A stretch of 64,000 nucleotides of DNA from Dyella monticola. Lineage in GTDB: Bacteria > Pseudomonadota > Gammaproteobacteria > Xanthomonadales > Rhodanobacteraceae. The notes under the pieces are model-generated. The model was not told the origin of the DNA. It saw only the letters and a list, made by a program, of their open reading frames with translations, and made no database searches. Of this stretch, positions 56,357-64,000 are shown piece after piece. The DNA lies in assembly GCF_003363155.1 (NCBI RefSeq), contig NZ_QRBE01000003.1, positions 248,001 to 312,000 on the forward strand, read 5' to 3'. The stretch's first letter is position 1, and each line of letters opens with the position of its first letter. A program made the translations under genes and the position numbers.

Positions 56357-56956
56357 GAAAGCTCTCCGGGTCAAGACTTCATGCGCCCACCCAGGACGTG
56401 CTCCAGCCATGCCGTCCGGCTGGCGCGGGATTCTGTCTGATCCCTAGGGTCGTCCTGTCGGCGCTGTGGGTCAATAGCTGCGGTCTGAAAGGGCGACGTG
56501 GCCAGGTTTGAAGCGTTACGTCGCGTAATGTTTGAATCCGCAGACCACCGACGGTTATCCGTGAATGATGCATGGCTCGCACGGCGTGGTCGTGCAGATA
56601 TCATCCAGGCATGACGAGGGCCATGACCTTCTAAACGAGCGGGCGTCTAGATGATGTTGGCAGAGCGACAGCCGAGTCGTCGCGTGAGCTTTTCCTGATG
56701 CGTGCGTCTCGCTTCGCTTCCTACGATCACGTGGGTCTTCCATCACGTGAATCGATGTGGACGGCTTGGATTCGCGCCACGTCGCCCACAGGAGTAAAAC
56801 CTGCCCTCAGATGGTTTCGTTTCCTGTCCTGCGGAACCATGGGAAGTCTCAGGAAGGTAAAGACGCGGATGTCGAATGTTTCACGGAGAGCGGACATTTC
56901 CCGCCACGTCCGTTTGAGATAGGGTCTATTCCAGGGCCGCGTTGCGAGAGGTTGGC
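56357..56956. other. 600-base divergent intergenic region, cstA to def
   Basis: No convincing gene. Nearest features: the palindrome TTACG-TCG-CGTAA (56516-56528) flanked by direct GTTTGAA repeats (56506-56512 and 56530-56536), and ATGGTT/AACCAT (56811-56816 and 56835-56840). Small frames (for example 56698-56922) have no family features. Likely contains the promoters of both genes. Confidence 0.45.
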
Positions 56957-57496
56957 ATGATTCGCGAAATTCTTAAGATGGGTGATCCGCGCCTGCTTCG
57001 TGTTGCGCCGCCGGTGCCCGAAAGCATGATCGGCAGCGCCCAGTTGGATGCGCTCATCGCCGACATGTTCGAAACCATGCACGCCGCTGGCGGCGTCGGT
57101 TTGGCTGCGCCGCAGATCGGTGTCGATCTGCAATTGGTGATCTTCGGCTTCGAACATTCCGAACGGTATCCGGATGCACCGTCGGTACCGCAGACCATTC
57201 TGCTCAACCCGGTCATCACCCCCTTGTCACAAGACATGGAGGAGGGCTGGGAAGGTTGTCTTTCCGTACCGGGCCTGCGCGGTGCGGTCAACCGCTATTC
57301 GCTCATCCGCTACGAAGGCATCGACCCCAAAGGCGAGCGCATCGACCGCACGGCAGAGGGTTTCCATGCACGCGTGGTACAGCATGAATGCGATCACCTA
57401 ATCGGCCGCCTTTATCCCTCGCGCATTACCGACTTCACCAAGTTTGGTTTTACCGAGGTGCTGTTTCCTGGGATGGATGTGCAAGCCGACGAGTGA
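56957..57496 (+). CDS. def: Peptide deformylase
   Basis: 179 residues from ATG 56957, with AGAGG before it. All three catalytic motifs are present: [22 protein letters not shown] (metal-binding Cys) and [11 protein letters not shown] (His-x-x-x-His with Glu). Removes the formyl group from the first methionine of new proteins. It is not followed by fmt, so this may be a second copy in the genome, but other copies cannot be seen here. Confidence 0.96.
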   Translation: MIREILKMGDPRLLRVAPPVPESMIGSAQLDALIADMFETMHAAGGVGLAAPQIGVDLQLVIFGFEHSERYPDAPSVPQTILLNPVITPLSQDMEEGWEGCLSVPGLRGAVNRYSLIRYEGIDPKGERIDRTAEGFHARVVQHECDHLIGRLYPSRITDFTKFGFTEVLFPGMDVQADE

Positions 57497-57581
57497 TTCG
57501 CTCGCACGCTTTCATCTGAAGCCTTGCGGTCGCGCTTGATGAGGGCGGGTTTTACCGCAAATCTTCGGTAAGACGACGGGC

Positions 57582-58412
57582 TCAGCCTGGTTGCGGATGC
57601 AACAGGAACCAGCCAAGACAGACCACACCCGCCACGATGCAGTAGGTGCCGAACGACGTCAGCCGTCCACGCCCTTCGAAATAGCGCATCAGGAAACGCA
57701 GGCTGAGCCATGCCGCGATCGCGGTCAGCACGCCGCCGAGGAAGGCATCGCCCAATTGCTCAGGAGCCTTGAAGAGTTTGGGAATTTCCAGCAATCCTGC
57801 AGCGAGAATGATGGGTGTGCCGAGCAGGAAGGAAAACTCCGCCGCTTTTTCCTTGTCCAGCCCCGTGGCGGAACCGGCGATCATGGTGAGACCGCTGCGG
57901 GAGAAGCCCGGAATCAAGGCGCCGATCTGCGCCAGCCCGATCAGAAATGCCTGGCGGAAGTTGAGCTTCTCCGGCGCCTTGTGTTGACGCGTGCGCTCCA
58001 ATCGGTCACCGAGCCACAGCAGCAGGCCATTGGCGATGAGCGCCACTGCGACGATGCGCAGGTCCTTGAACAGCGCTTCCAGGCGCTTTTCCAGCAGCAG
58101 GCCCACCACGCAAGCGGGAATCGTGCCGATGATCAACGCCCACATCAGATGGCCTTCGTCGTTCTTCTTTCCTCTAAGCGTGGCCGCGAAGCCGCCGACC
58201 AACGCAATCCAGCGATGCCGGAAATAGCCCAGCAGCGCCAGCGCCGTGCCTAGATGCAAGGCCACAAGAAAGGGGATGAGCTGAGGCGCATGCTTGTCGA
58301 TATGAAGCCCGAACAGGCCAGGTACCAGCAGGGTATGACCGAGGCTGCTGACGGGGAAAAGCTCAGTCACGCCTTGCAGCACGCTCAGGAAGATCAGAAA
58401 CCACAAGCTCAC
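57582..58412 (-). CDS. uppP: Undecaprenyl-diphosphatase UppP (BacA)
   Basis: 276 residues from GTG 58412. Membrane phosphatase with both active-site motifs: [18 protein letters not shown] (Glu-rich box) and [30 protein letters not shown] (Ser-Arg-Ser-Gly). It recycles the lipid carrier of peptidoglycan synthesis and gives bacitracin resistance. Divergent from the acyltransferase gene with 117 bases between. Confidence 0.96.
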   Translation of the reverse strand: MSLWFLIFLSVLQGVTELFPVSSLGHTLLVPGLFGLHIDKHAPQLIPFLVALHLGTALALLGYFRHRWIALVGGFAATLRGKKNDEGHLMWALIIGTIPACVVGLLLEKRLEALFKDLRIVAVALIANGLLLWLGDRLERTRQHKAPEKLNFRQAFLIGLAQIGALIPGFSRSGLTMIAGSATGLDKEKAAEFSFLLGTPIILAAGLLEIPKLFKAPEQLGDAFLGGVLTAIAAWLSLRFLMRYFEGRGRLTSFGTYCIVAGVVCLGWFLLHPQPG

Positions 58413-58529
58413 GCGTCGATCCTTACTTGGGTGGCAGGGACGGATCGCAGGCGGCGTGGCTTGCCCGGGCTGCGATTAAGCCGTCATTATCAAGGACAAA
58501 GATGAGCGAAATGCAAATAGGGATGATCC

Positions 58530-59702
58530 ATGGCGGGTGCAGAGGCGGCACGGGCGACTGATTTACGCAATCCTGACATTGATCTGCTGCGCGGCCTATC
58601 CATTCTACTGGTGGTGTTGCACCACATCGGCCTGCGCATCCCGCTCACGCACGGCATTCTGGCGGAGTACGTTCCGAGATTCGTGCTGGGTGCGCTCAAC
58701 TACAACGGCTACGAAGCCGTATTCATGTTTTTTGTGATCTCCGGGTTTTTGATCACCCGCAATACGTTGCGGCGTTATGGCAGCCTGGGGCAGATGGATG
58801 CGCGCGATTTCTATGCGCGTCGCTTTGCGCGCATTGTGCCGTGCCTCGTCGTCCTGCTGCTCGTGCTGAGCGCGTTGCATCGGTTGGGCGTGGAGGGCTA
58901 CGTGATACACAGAGCAGGGCAATCGTTGCCGCGCGCTTTGTCGGCCGCGCTGGGTTTGCACCTGAACTGGTACGAGGGGCATTACGGTTACCTGCCTGCA
59001 AACTGGGACGTGCTTTGGTCGCTGTCGATCGAAGAGATGTTCTACCTTGCCTTCCCGATCGCGTGCCTGATGATTCGGCGGACATCGGTGTTGCTGGTGC
59101 TGCTCACGGTATGCGCATTGACGCTGCCGTGGTCGCATGCCGCGTTGAAGGACAACGAGATCTGGCAGGAAAAAGCGTATCTGCCCGGCATGGCCGCCAT
59201 CGCCATCGGCGTGGTGGGCGCGATGCTCGCCGATCGCTGGCCATTGCACGGGGCGTGGAGCCGGCGGGCGTGGCGGCTGGCAGGCGGTGCAGGCATCGTG
59301 GCGGTGCTCTTCGCCGGGGCATGGATATGGTCGCTGCTTCGCGATGGCTATCTGCTGATGCTCACCATCAGTGTCATGGTTTTACTGGTAAGTTCGCGCG
59401 GCGGGCACGCACAAGCATGGCGCGGCCTGCGCTGGCTGTGTTCATTTGGACGGCTAAGTTACGAGATCTATCTTAGCCACATGTTCGTTGTACTGACGGC
59501 TGTGCGCGTCTTCCACGCGTACGGATCAAACATGAAGTGGGGTGTGCTGTGGTACGCGCCGACCGTCTTTGCCTGTTGGCTGCTGGGGTTGGGCGTGGAC
59601 CGGCTGCTGTCCACGCCGTGCGAACGATGGTTGCGCTTTCGCTTGATGAAGCGCCCCCCATCCGGGCTGCCGATCATGCCGCCCCATCCGGCGAGTGAGT
59701 GA
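58530..59702 (+). CDS. Acyltransferase family 3 (OafA-like) membrane protein
   Basis: 390 residues. Opens with the family motif NPDIDLLRGLSILLVVLHHIGLRI, where the catalytic His lies in LHH, and FVISGFLITRNTLRR. About ten membrane helices follow with LWSLSIEEMFYLAFPIACL. Such enzymes acetylate or acylate surface sugars, peptidoglycan or macrolides on the outer side of the membrane. No SGNH domain is fused. It is convergent, by 16 bases, with the serine protease gene. Confidence 0.92.
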   Translation: MAGAEAARATDLRNPDIDLLRGLSILLVVLHHIGLRIPLTHGILAEYVPRFVLGALNYNGYEAVFMFFVISGFLITRNTLRRYGSLGQMDARDFYARRFARIVPCLVVLLLVLSALHRLGVEGYVIHRAGQSLPRALSAALGLHLNWYEGHYGYLPANWDVLWSLSIEEMFYLAFPIACLMIRRTSVLLVLLTVCALTLPWSHAALKDNEIWQEKAYLPGMAAIAIGVVGAMLADRWPLHGAWSRRAWRLAGGAGIVAVLFAGAWIWSLLRDGYLLMLTISVMVLLVSSRGGHAQAWRGLRWLCSFGRLSYEIYLSHMFVVLTAVRVFHAYGSNMKWGVLWYAPTVFACWLLGLGVDRLLSTPCERWLRFRLMKRPPSGLPIMPPHPASE

Positions 59703-59718
59703 TGGGACGGCAGCCGAT

Positions 59719-61728
59719 TCAATCGGACGACTTCACTTTGAGCTGTTGCGTCAGGGTCGCGAGCTTGGCTTTCATGTCGTCAGGCGAGTGCGTTCCCTGC
59801 GTGGCGTAGAAGGCGGTGTAGAGCTCTGAAGGCTCGGTGGCCCCTGGCGGGTCGATCACGGTGGCGATATCCATCTCGTCGCCGTCGTTATAGGGCGCGC
59901 CGTCGTACGGATGCTGCTTGTGCGCCAGTTTGCCCCAGGCTTGTTTGAAGTCGTCGTCCAAGTCGGCGCTGGGTGCGATATGGCGCTTGATGCTGATGCG
60001 GTCCGGATCGGTGGCATTCATGCGGATTTGCACCACTGCCGTTTGCAGGGTGAGCGCACCGTGGTTCGGGTAGTAACCCACGCCGACCTCAAGCATGTTG
60101 TCCGGCGTGACGCTTTGCAGTGTCGAAGGATAATCGAAGGCGATGTTACCCGATTGATAGCTGAAGCGCTTGCCGTAATCGAAGTCGATGCGGGCATCCT
60201 TCAAGACGTCGGGAAGCAATGACGGTTCGGCGAGGAATTCCTTCCATTGCGCCAGCGTGCCGCCGTAGTCGACGTTGAGGAAAGCGGTGAGCGCCTGCAA
60301 GTCGATTATGCTGTCATGCGTGACCACCGAAGGGGCCATCCGCAGCATGATCGCGTAGCCATCCGGCACCGGCAGCGCAAACACCACCATTTGCGCATTG
60401 ATGTACGGCAGTGACCACACGGACACCTTCCAGTGCCGCTTCCAACTGTCGGTATAGGTGGTATGGGTCGTGGGGTCGCCCATGGATGTGATCTTGATCT
60501 TCTCCGGGCCGATCGGGCGGGCCCAGTAGCCGGTCTTTAGGAGCAGCCCCATCATCCGCTTGGGGTCGTCGTAGAACGTGGCTGCTGCCATATCGTCCGG
60601 ACGGCGCAGATGCACCAGGAAGTTGTGGCCGACGTAGCCGTTGGCGACATAACCGTTTCCAGTGAGCGGAACACGGCTCAGTTCGTGTCCGGTGTACACC
60701 CATTGATCGCTGCGATCGCGAACGATCAATTCGGGGAACAGGCTTACTTCGGGCGCATCGTGAAGAATGTGGTTGGAACCGGCACCGTGTGGAAACAGTT
60801 CGCCCGCCTGCTGTTGCAACAGCGCTTTCAACTGATCCTCGTTGTTGCGGTAGAAGAGCTTCAGATACGTGGCGTTGAAATCCGCGTAGCTGGCAGGCAA
60901 GGGAAATTCCGCCTTGAACGTTCCGTTCTGATCGTCTTCCATCACGTCCAATTGATAGGACACGCGTTTGTCGATCGTGGCCTTGTCATCCGGCGCGTTC
61001 AGCACTTCGCCGATCGGCAAGGCGTAGTTGAGGTTCTCGTTCGGCGATTTCATCAACACGACGCCGATCACCTTGCCATCCTGATCGAGCAGCGGGCCGC
61101 CGCTGTTGCCCGGCGAGGCGGCTGCGGAAAAGCGCATCCATTTCCAGCGACCGTTTTCGTCTTCCGGCGTATCGGAGGTATAGAGACCGTCGCGGATCAC
61201 CACGCCCGTGCCGAGTGCATTGCCCACGGCGTACACCAGGCTGTTCAAAGCGGGCTTCGTATTGGTTTCCAGCGCGGCGTTGCCGCTGGGTTGTTCCTTC
61301 AGCGAGAACATGACGAAGTCTTGCTGCAGGGAAAATTTCTCGATCTTGTCGATGGCGTACACGTGTCCGCTGGCATCGCGCAGCGCAGGTGGCCCGGTAA
61401 GGTCGCCCACCGCAACCAGCAACACATGGCCCGCGGTGACGTAATGGTTATGTCCCAATGCGAACGCGGTGCCGACGGAAAAATATTTGTCGGTGCGTTC
61501 CTGGTAAGGCAGCAGATCGAGCGGTAGCGGTTTTTCGTAGGTAAGCGGATCGTTCGCCTCCCTGGGAATCACCACTTCGAAGGTGGCCGCGTCGATTTTT
61601 GCGACCAATGAGGGATCAGGGCTGGCAGCATGGGCGCGTTGCGCTGAGCCCAGTAGTAAAAGTGCGGCCAGACCGAAGCCGCTTATCGTTGAGAAGACGT
61701 TTCGAACCCAGCCACTCACTATCAGCAT
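59719..61728 (-). CDS. Exported trypsin-like serine protease with large unknown C-terminus
   Basis: 669 residues from ATG 61728, with GAGGGAG before it; signal peptide (GFGLAALLLLGSAQRAHA). The protease domain covers about residues 40-235 with the triad His101 (YVTAGHVLLV), Asp137 (SLQQDFVMFSL) and Ser209 (SPGNSGGPLLDQ), HtrA-like in layout. The remaining 430 residues contain no PDZ motif I can see and show mixed alpha/beta with aromatic clusters (LKTGYWARPIGPEKIKITSM, WKRHWKVSVWSLPYIN). Periplasmic or secreted. Substrate unknown. Confidence 0.85.
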   Translation of the reverse strand: MLIVSGWVRNVFSTISGFGLAALLLLGSAQRAHAASPDPSLVAKIDAATFEVVIPREANDPLTYEKPLPLDLLPYQERTDKYFSVGTAFALGHNHYVTAGHVLLVAVGDLTGPPALRDASGHVYAIDKIEKFSLQQDFVMFSLKEQPSGNAALETNTKPALNSLVYAVGNALGTGVVIRDGLYTSDTPEDENGRWKWMRFSAAASPGNSGGPLLDQDGKVIGVVLMKSPNENLNYALPIGEVLNAPDDKATIDKRVSYQLDVMEDDQNGTFKAEFPLPASYADFNATYLKLFYRNNEDQLKALLQQQAGELFPHGAGSNHILHDAPEVSLFPELIVRDRSDQWVYTGHELSRVPLTGNGYVANGYVGHNFLVHLRRPDDMAAATFYDDPKRMMGLLLKTGYWARPIGPEKIKITSMGDPTTHTTYTDSWKRHWKVSVWSLPYINAQMVVFALPVPDGYAIMLRMAPSVVTHDSIIDLQALTAFLNVDYGGTLAQWKEFLAEPSLLPDVLKDARIDFDYGKRFSYQSGNIAFDYPSTLQSVTPDNMLEVGVGYYPNHGALTLQTAVVQIRMNATDPDRISIKRHIAPSADLDDDFKQAWGKLAHKQHPYDGAPYNDGDEMDIATVIDPPGATEPSELYTAFYATQGTHSPDDMKAKLATLTQQLKVKSSD

Positions 61729-61821
61729 ACACTCCCTCTCTAGTACCCCGCTCGGCATAGAGCCGATGTCCGCTCCAGATACTGACACAGTGCGGTTAAG
61801 CGGGGGAGGGTAGGTCAGGCG

Positions 61822-62634
61822 TTAACGGAACAGGTTGATGGTGTCGCGCAGTTCGATCGTGGCGTTGCGCGCGGCCTGGGTGAAATCCGTGCCGTTGCCG
61901 GCGTAAAGAATCGCGCGGGAGGAGTTGATCATAAGCCCGCTGCCCGCCGCCGTGCGGCCGTTGCGGACCACCGCCTCCACGTCACCGCCTTGCGCGCCGA
62001 TGCCCGGCACCAGCAGCGGGATGTCACCGATCAAGGCGCGCACCTGGGCCAGTTGTTCCGGCCAGGTGGCGCCGGTCACCAGCGCACAGTTGCCGTGCGT
62101 GTTCCATTCCTGCGCAATGAGGCGGGCGACATGCTGGTACAACGGCTTGCCGCCGACATCCAGATCCTGCAGATCGGCCGCGCCCGGGTTGGACGTGTGA
62201 CAAAGCAGAATCACGCCCTTGTCGGCACGGTCGAGGAAAGGCTGGATGGAGTCGCGCCCCAGATAAGGGTTCAGCGTGACGGCATCCGCACCGTAGCGTT
62301 CGAACGCTTCGGTGACGTAATGCTGTGCGGTGCTGCCGATGTCGCCGCGTTTGGCGTCGAGAATCACCGGAATACCGGGATGCTTGACGTGGATGTGTGC
62401 GATCAGACGCTCGAGTGTGTCCTCCGCGCGCAATGCGGCGAAGTGCGCGATCTGCGGTTTGTACGCGCAGACGAGGTCGGCAGTGGCGTCGACGATGGCG
62501 CTCACGAATTCGAACACGGCATCCGCACGATCTTTCAGATGCGCGGGAAATTTCGCGGGTTCGGGATCGAGGCCGACGCAGACCAGGGAGTTGTTGCCGG
62601 CCCATGCGGCTTGCAGGGATTGCATGAAGTGCAT
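61822..62634 (-). CDS. pyrF: Orotidine 5'-phosphate decarboxylase (type 2)
   Basis: 270 residues from ATG 62634, with AAGGAGAC before it. The catalytic Asp-Lys array is in [17 protein letters not shown], with the phosphate-binding [10 protein letters not shown] and the type 2 phrase [15 protein letters not shown]. It converts OMP to UMP, the last step of pyrimidine synthesis. Alone, with a composite repeat element upstream of its start. Confidence 0.96.
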   Translation of the reverse strand: MHFMQSLQAAWAGNNSLVCVGLDPEPAKFPAHLKDRADAVFEFVSAIVDATADLVCAYKPQIAHFAALRAEDTLERLIAHIHVKHPGIPVILDAKRGDIGSTAQHYVTEAFERYGADAVTLNPYLGRDSIQPFLDRADKGVILLCHTSNPGAADLQDLDVGGKPLYQHVARLIAQEWNTHGNCALVTGATWPEQLAQVRALIGDIPLLVPGIGAQGGDVEAVVRNGRTAAGSGLMINSSRAILYAGNGTDFTQAARNATIELRDTINLFR

Positions 62635-62700
62635 CGGAAATGTCTCCTTATCGCTCGCTGCCGTTTTCGACCCGATCAGGGGCGCTGCTTACCGAACCGC

Positions 62701-62779
62701 CGTCATTCCCGCGGAAGCGGGAATCCATCTCGCATTGATGCATCTGTTGAAATGGATTTCCGCTTTCGCAGGAATGACG
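62701..62779. repeat. Composite GTCATTCC element, copy C (79 bp)
   Basis: Ends CGTCATTCCCGCGGAAGCG and the reverse complement of CGTCATTCCTGCGAAAGCG (17 of 19 match). The left part is a full hairpin (GTCATTCCCGC-GGAA-GCGGGAAT). An inner pair AATCCAT/ATGGATT and the module GTTGAAATGGATT (62746-62758) match the right part of copy B. Lies between pyrF and ettA. Confidence 0.85.
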
Positions 62780-62864
62780 ACTTTGAGGGTCTGTGCCGCC
62801 GTACTGCGACCTTGGACCTTCACCTCGGCCCTTTCTCGGAGGAGTGACGCAGTAGAGTGCGGTC

Positions 62865-64000
62865 TCAGGCCAGCTTTTTGTACTTCACGCGATGCGGCTT
62901 CGCCGCTTCATCACCCAGGCGGCGCTTCTTGTCCGCTTCGTATTCGTTGTAGTTGCCAGGGAAGAACTCCACGTGCGAGTCGCCTTCGAATGCAATGATG
63001 TGCGTGGCGATACGATCGAGGAACCAGCGATCATGCGAAATCACCATCGCGCAGCCCGGGAACTCCAGCAGGGCATCTTCCAGTGCCCGCAAGGTTTCGA
63101 TATCCAGGTCGTTCGACGGTTCGTCGAGCAGCAGCACGTTGCCGCCCTGTAGCAGCGTTTTGGCCATATGCAGACGGCCACGTTCACCACCGGACAGATT
63201 GCCCACGATCTTCTGCTGATCGGTGCCCTTGAAGTTGAAGCGGCCGATGTACGCGCGCGATTGGATTTCGAAATTGCCGATGGTGAGGATGTCCGATCCG
63301 CCCGAGACTTCCTGCCACACGTTGTTTTTCGCATCGAGCGCGCCGCGCGACTGATCGACGTAGGCGAGCTTCACGGTATGGCCGATCTTCACTTCGCCGT
63401 TGTCGGGCTTCTCCACGCCAGTGATGAGCTTCATCAGCGTGGATTTTCCCGCGCCGTTCGGACCGATCACACCGACGATGGCGCCCGGTGGCACCTTGAA
63501 CGACAAATCGTCGATCAAGAGGCGATCGCCGAAGGACTTGCTGACGTTCTTGAACTCGATCACTTCCTGACCCAGGCGCTCGCCCGGCGGAATGAAGACT
63601 TCGTTGGTTTCGTTGCGACGCTGGTATTCAACCGAATTCAGCTCTTCGAAGCGGTTCAAGCGCGCCTTGCCCTTGGACTGGCGGCCCTTGGCGGCAGAGC
63701 GCACCCACTCCAGTTCCTTCTCGATCGCCCTCTGGCGGGATTTTTCCTGCTGTGCTTCCTGCTTCAGGCGCTGGTCTTTCTGTTCCAGCCACTCGGTGTA
63801 GTTGCCCTTCCACGGAATGCCGCGGCCGCGGTCGAGTTCGAGAATCCACTCGGCGGCGTTGTCGAGGAAGTAGCGATCATGGGTGACAGCCACCACGGTA
63901 CCCGGGTAATCCTGCAGGAAATGCTCCAGCCACTCGACCGATTCGGCGTCCAAATGGTTGGTGGGCTCATCCAGCAGGAGCATGTCGGGCTTGGACAGCA
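62865..64000 (-). CDS. ettA: Energy-dependent translational throttle protein EttA, N-terminus outside
   Basis: The frame is open to the window edge, so the start and first ABC domain lie beyond base 64000; about 378 C-terminal residues are visible. Seen: the Walker B and switch of domain one ([25 protein letters not shown]), the arm/linker region rich in charged residues ([18 protein letters not shown]), then a complete second domain ([31 protein letters not shown]). This ABC-F protein binds the ribosomal E site and gates translation according to ATP level. Confidence 0.95.
   Translation of the reverse strand, partial: LSKPDMLLLDEPTNHLDAESVEWLEHFLQDYPGTVVAVTHDRYFLDNAAEWILELDRGRGIPWKGNYTEWLEQKDQRLKQEAQQEKSRQRAIEKELEWVRSAAKGRQSKGKARLNRFEELNSVEYQRRNETNEVFIPPGERLGQEVIEFKNVSKSFGDRLLIDDLSFKVPPGAIVGVIGPNGAGKSTLMKLITGVEKPDNGEVKIGHTVKLAYVDQSRGALDAKNNVWQEVSGGSDILTIGNFEIQSRAYIGRFNFKGTDQQKIVGNLSGGERGRLHMAKTLLQGGNVLLLDEPSNDLDIETLRALEDALLEFPGCAMVISHDRWFLDRIATHIIAFEGDSHVEFFPGNYNEYEADKKRRLGDEAAKPHRVKYKKLA

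Noticed and set aside
56698-56922. Short plus-strand frames before def
   Set aside because: Arg/Ser-rich product without motif, no ribosome site, lying in a likely promoter region.

Overview
The window is a stretch of chromosome from a GC-rich gammaproteobacterium. The gene set points to the Xanthomonadales, probably the Rhodanobacteraceae (Dyella, Luteibacter or Frateuria type). Supporting signs are a BatA/BatB-TPR/BatD operon, pepA-holC divergent from lptFG, a FecR/DUF6600 envelope protein, xerD-dsbC, and many GTCATTCC hairpin repeats. The genus is an inference. Most of the window is ordinary core genome. I see no insertion sequence, prophage, CRISPR array, rRNA or plasmid function.

Layout. 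1-4460: 3' part of a Bat (von Willebrand/TPR) operon. 4447-8296: macrodomain protein, MarR regulator, M28 peptidase, MscL, FAA-family hydrolase. 8638-13294: a MacAB-like efflux operon (adaptor, ATPase, two different FtsX-type permeases) with an operator-like palindrome upstream. 13295-15188: a long gene-poor stretch, then an AT-richer orphan FimH-like adhesin. 15259-20205: YedA-type exporter, Ada-like methyltransferase, small membrane protein, Rieske protein, SLC13 transporter. 20491-24371: trmB, thiG, thiS, FecR/DUF6600 protein. 24576-26072: tRNA-Gly(CCC), then an aspartic-protease-like gene overlapping rimK. 26073-28335: possible small RNA, then a two-component system. 28457-32059: sdaA, glutaredoxin, and a YceI/cytochrome b561/YceI cluster.

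32232-35822: large periplasmic-propeller hybrid histidine kinase with a degenerate receiver. 35893-40636: holC, pepA, lptF, lptG and a PIN-domain gene overlapping lptG. 40708-43709: ltaE, intracellular PHB depolymerase, RDD protein. 43834-46619: xerD, DsbC-like isomerase, exported ATP-dependent DNA ligase. 46856-51462: purL and an overlapping membrane protein. 51676-56356: glycosyltransferase, EamA exporter, DUF2127 protein, cstA with its small partner. 56957-64000: def, uppP, acyltransferase, exported serine protease with a large uncharacterised C-terminus, pyrF, and partial ettA.

The least explained material is in repeats and degenerate domains. A family of GTCATTCC-ended elements occurs at eight loci. 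Four are composite: 16314, 51498, 62701 and a decayed one at 30165. They share internal modules and look like folded, non-autonomous mobile elements; one supplies the C-terminus of the glutaredoxin gene. Other points: the BatB metal site is lost, the hybrid kinase receiver has Glu at the phospho-acceptor position, and a possible small RNA with a Pho-box-like promoter sits between rimK and the response regulator.
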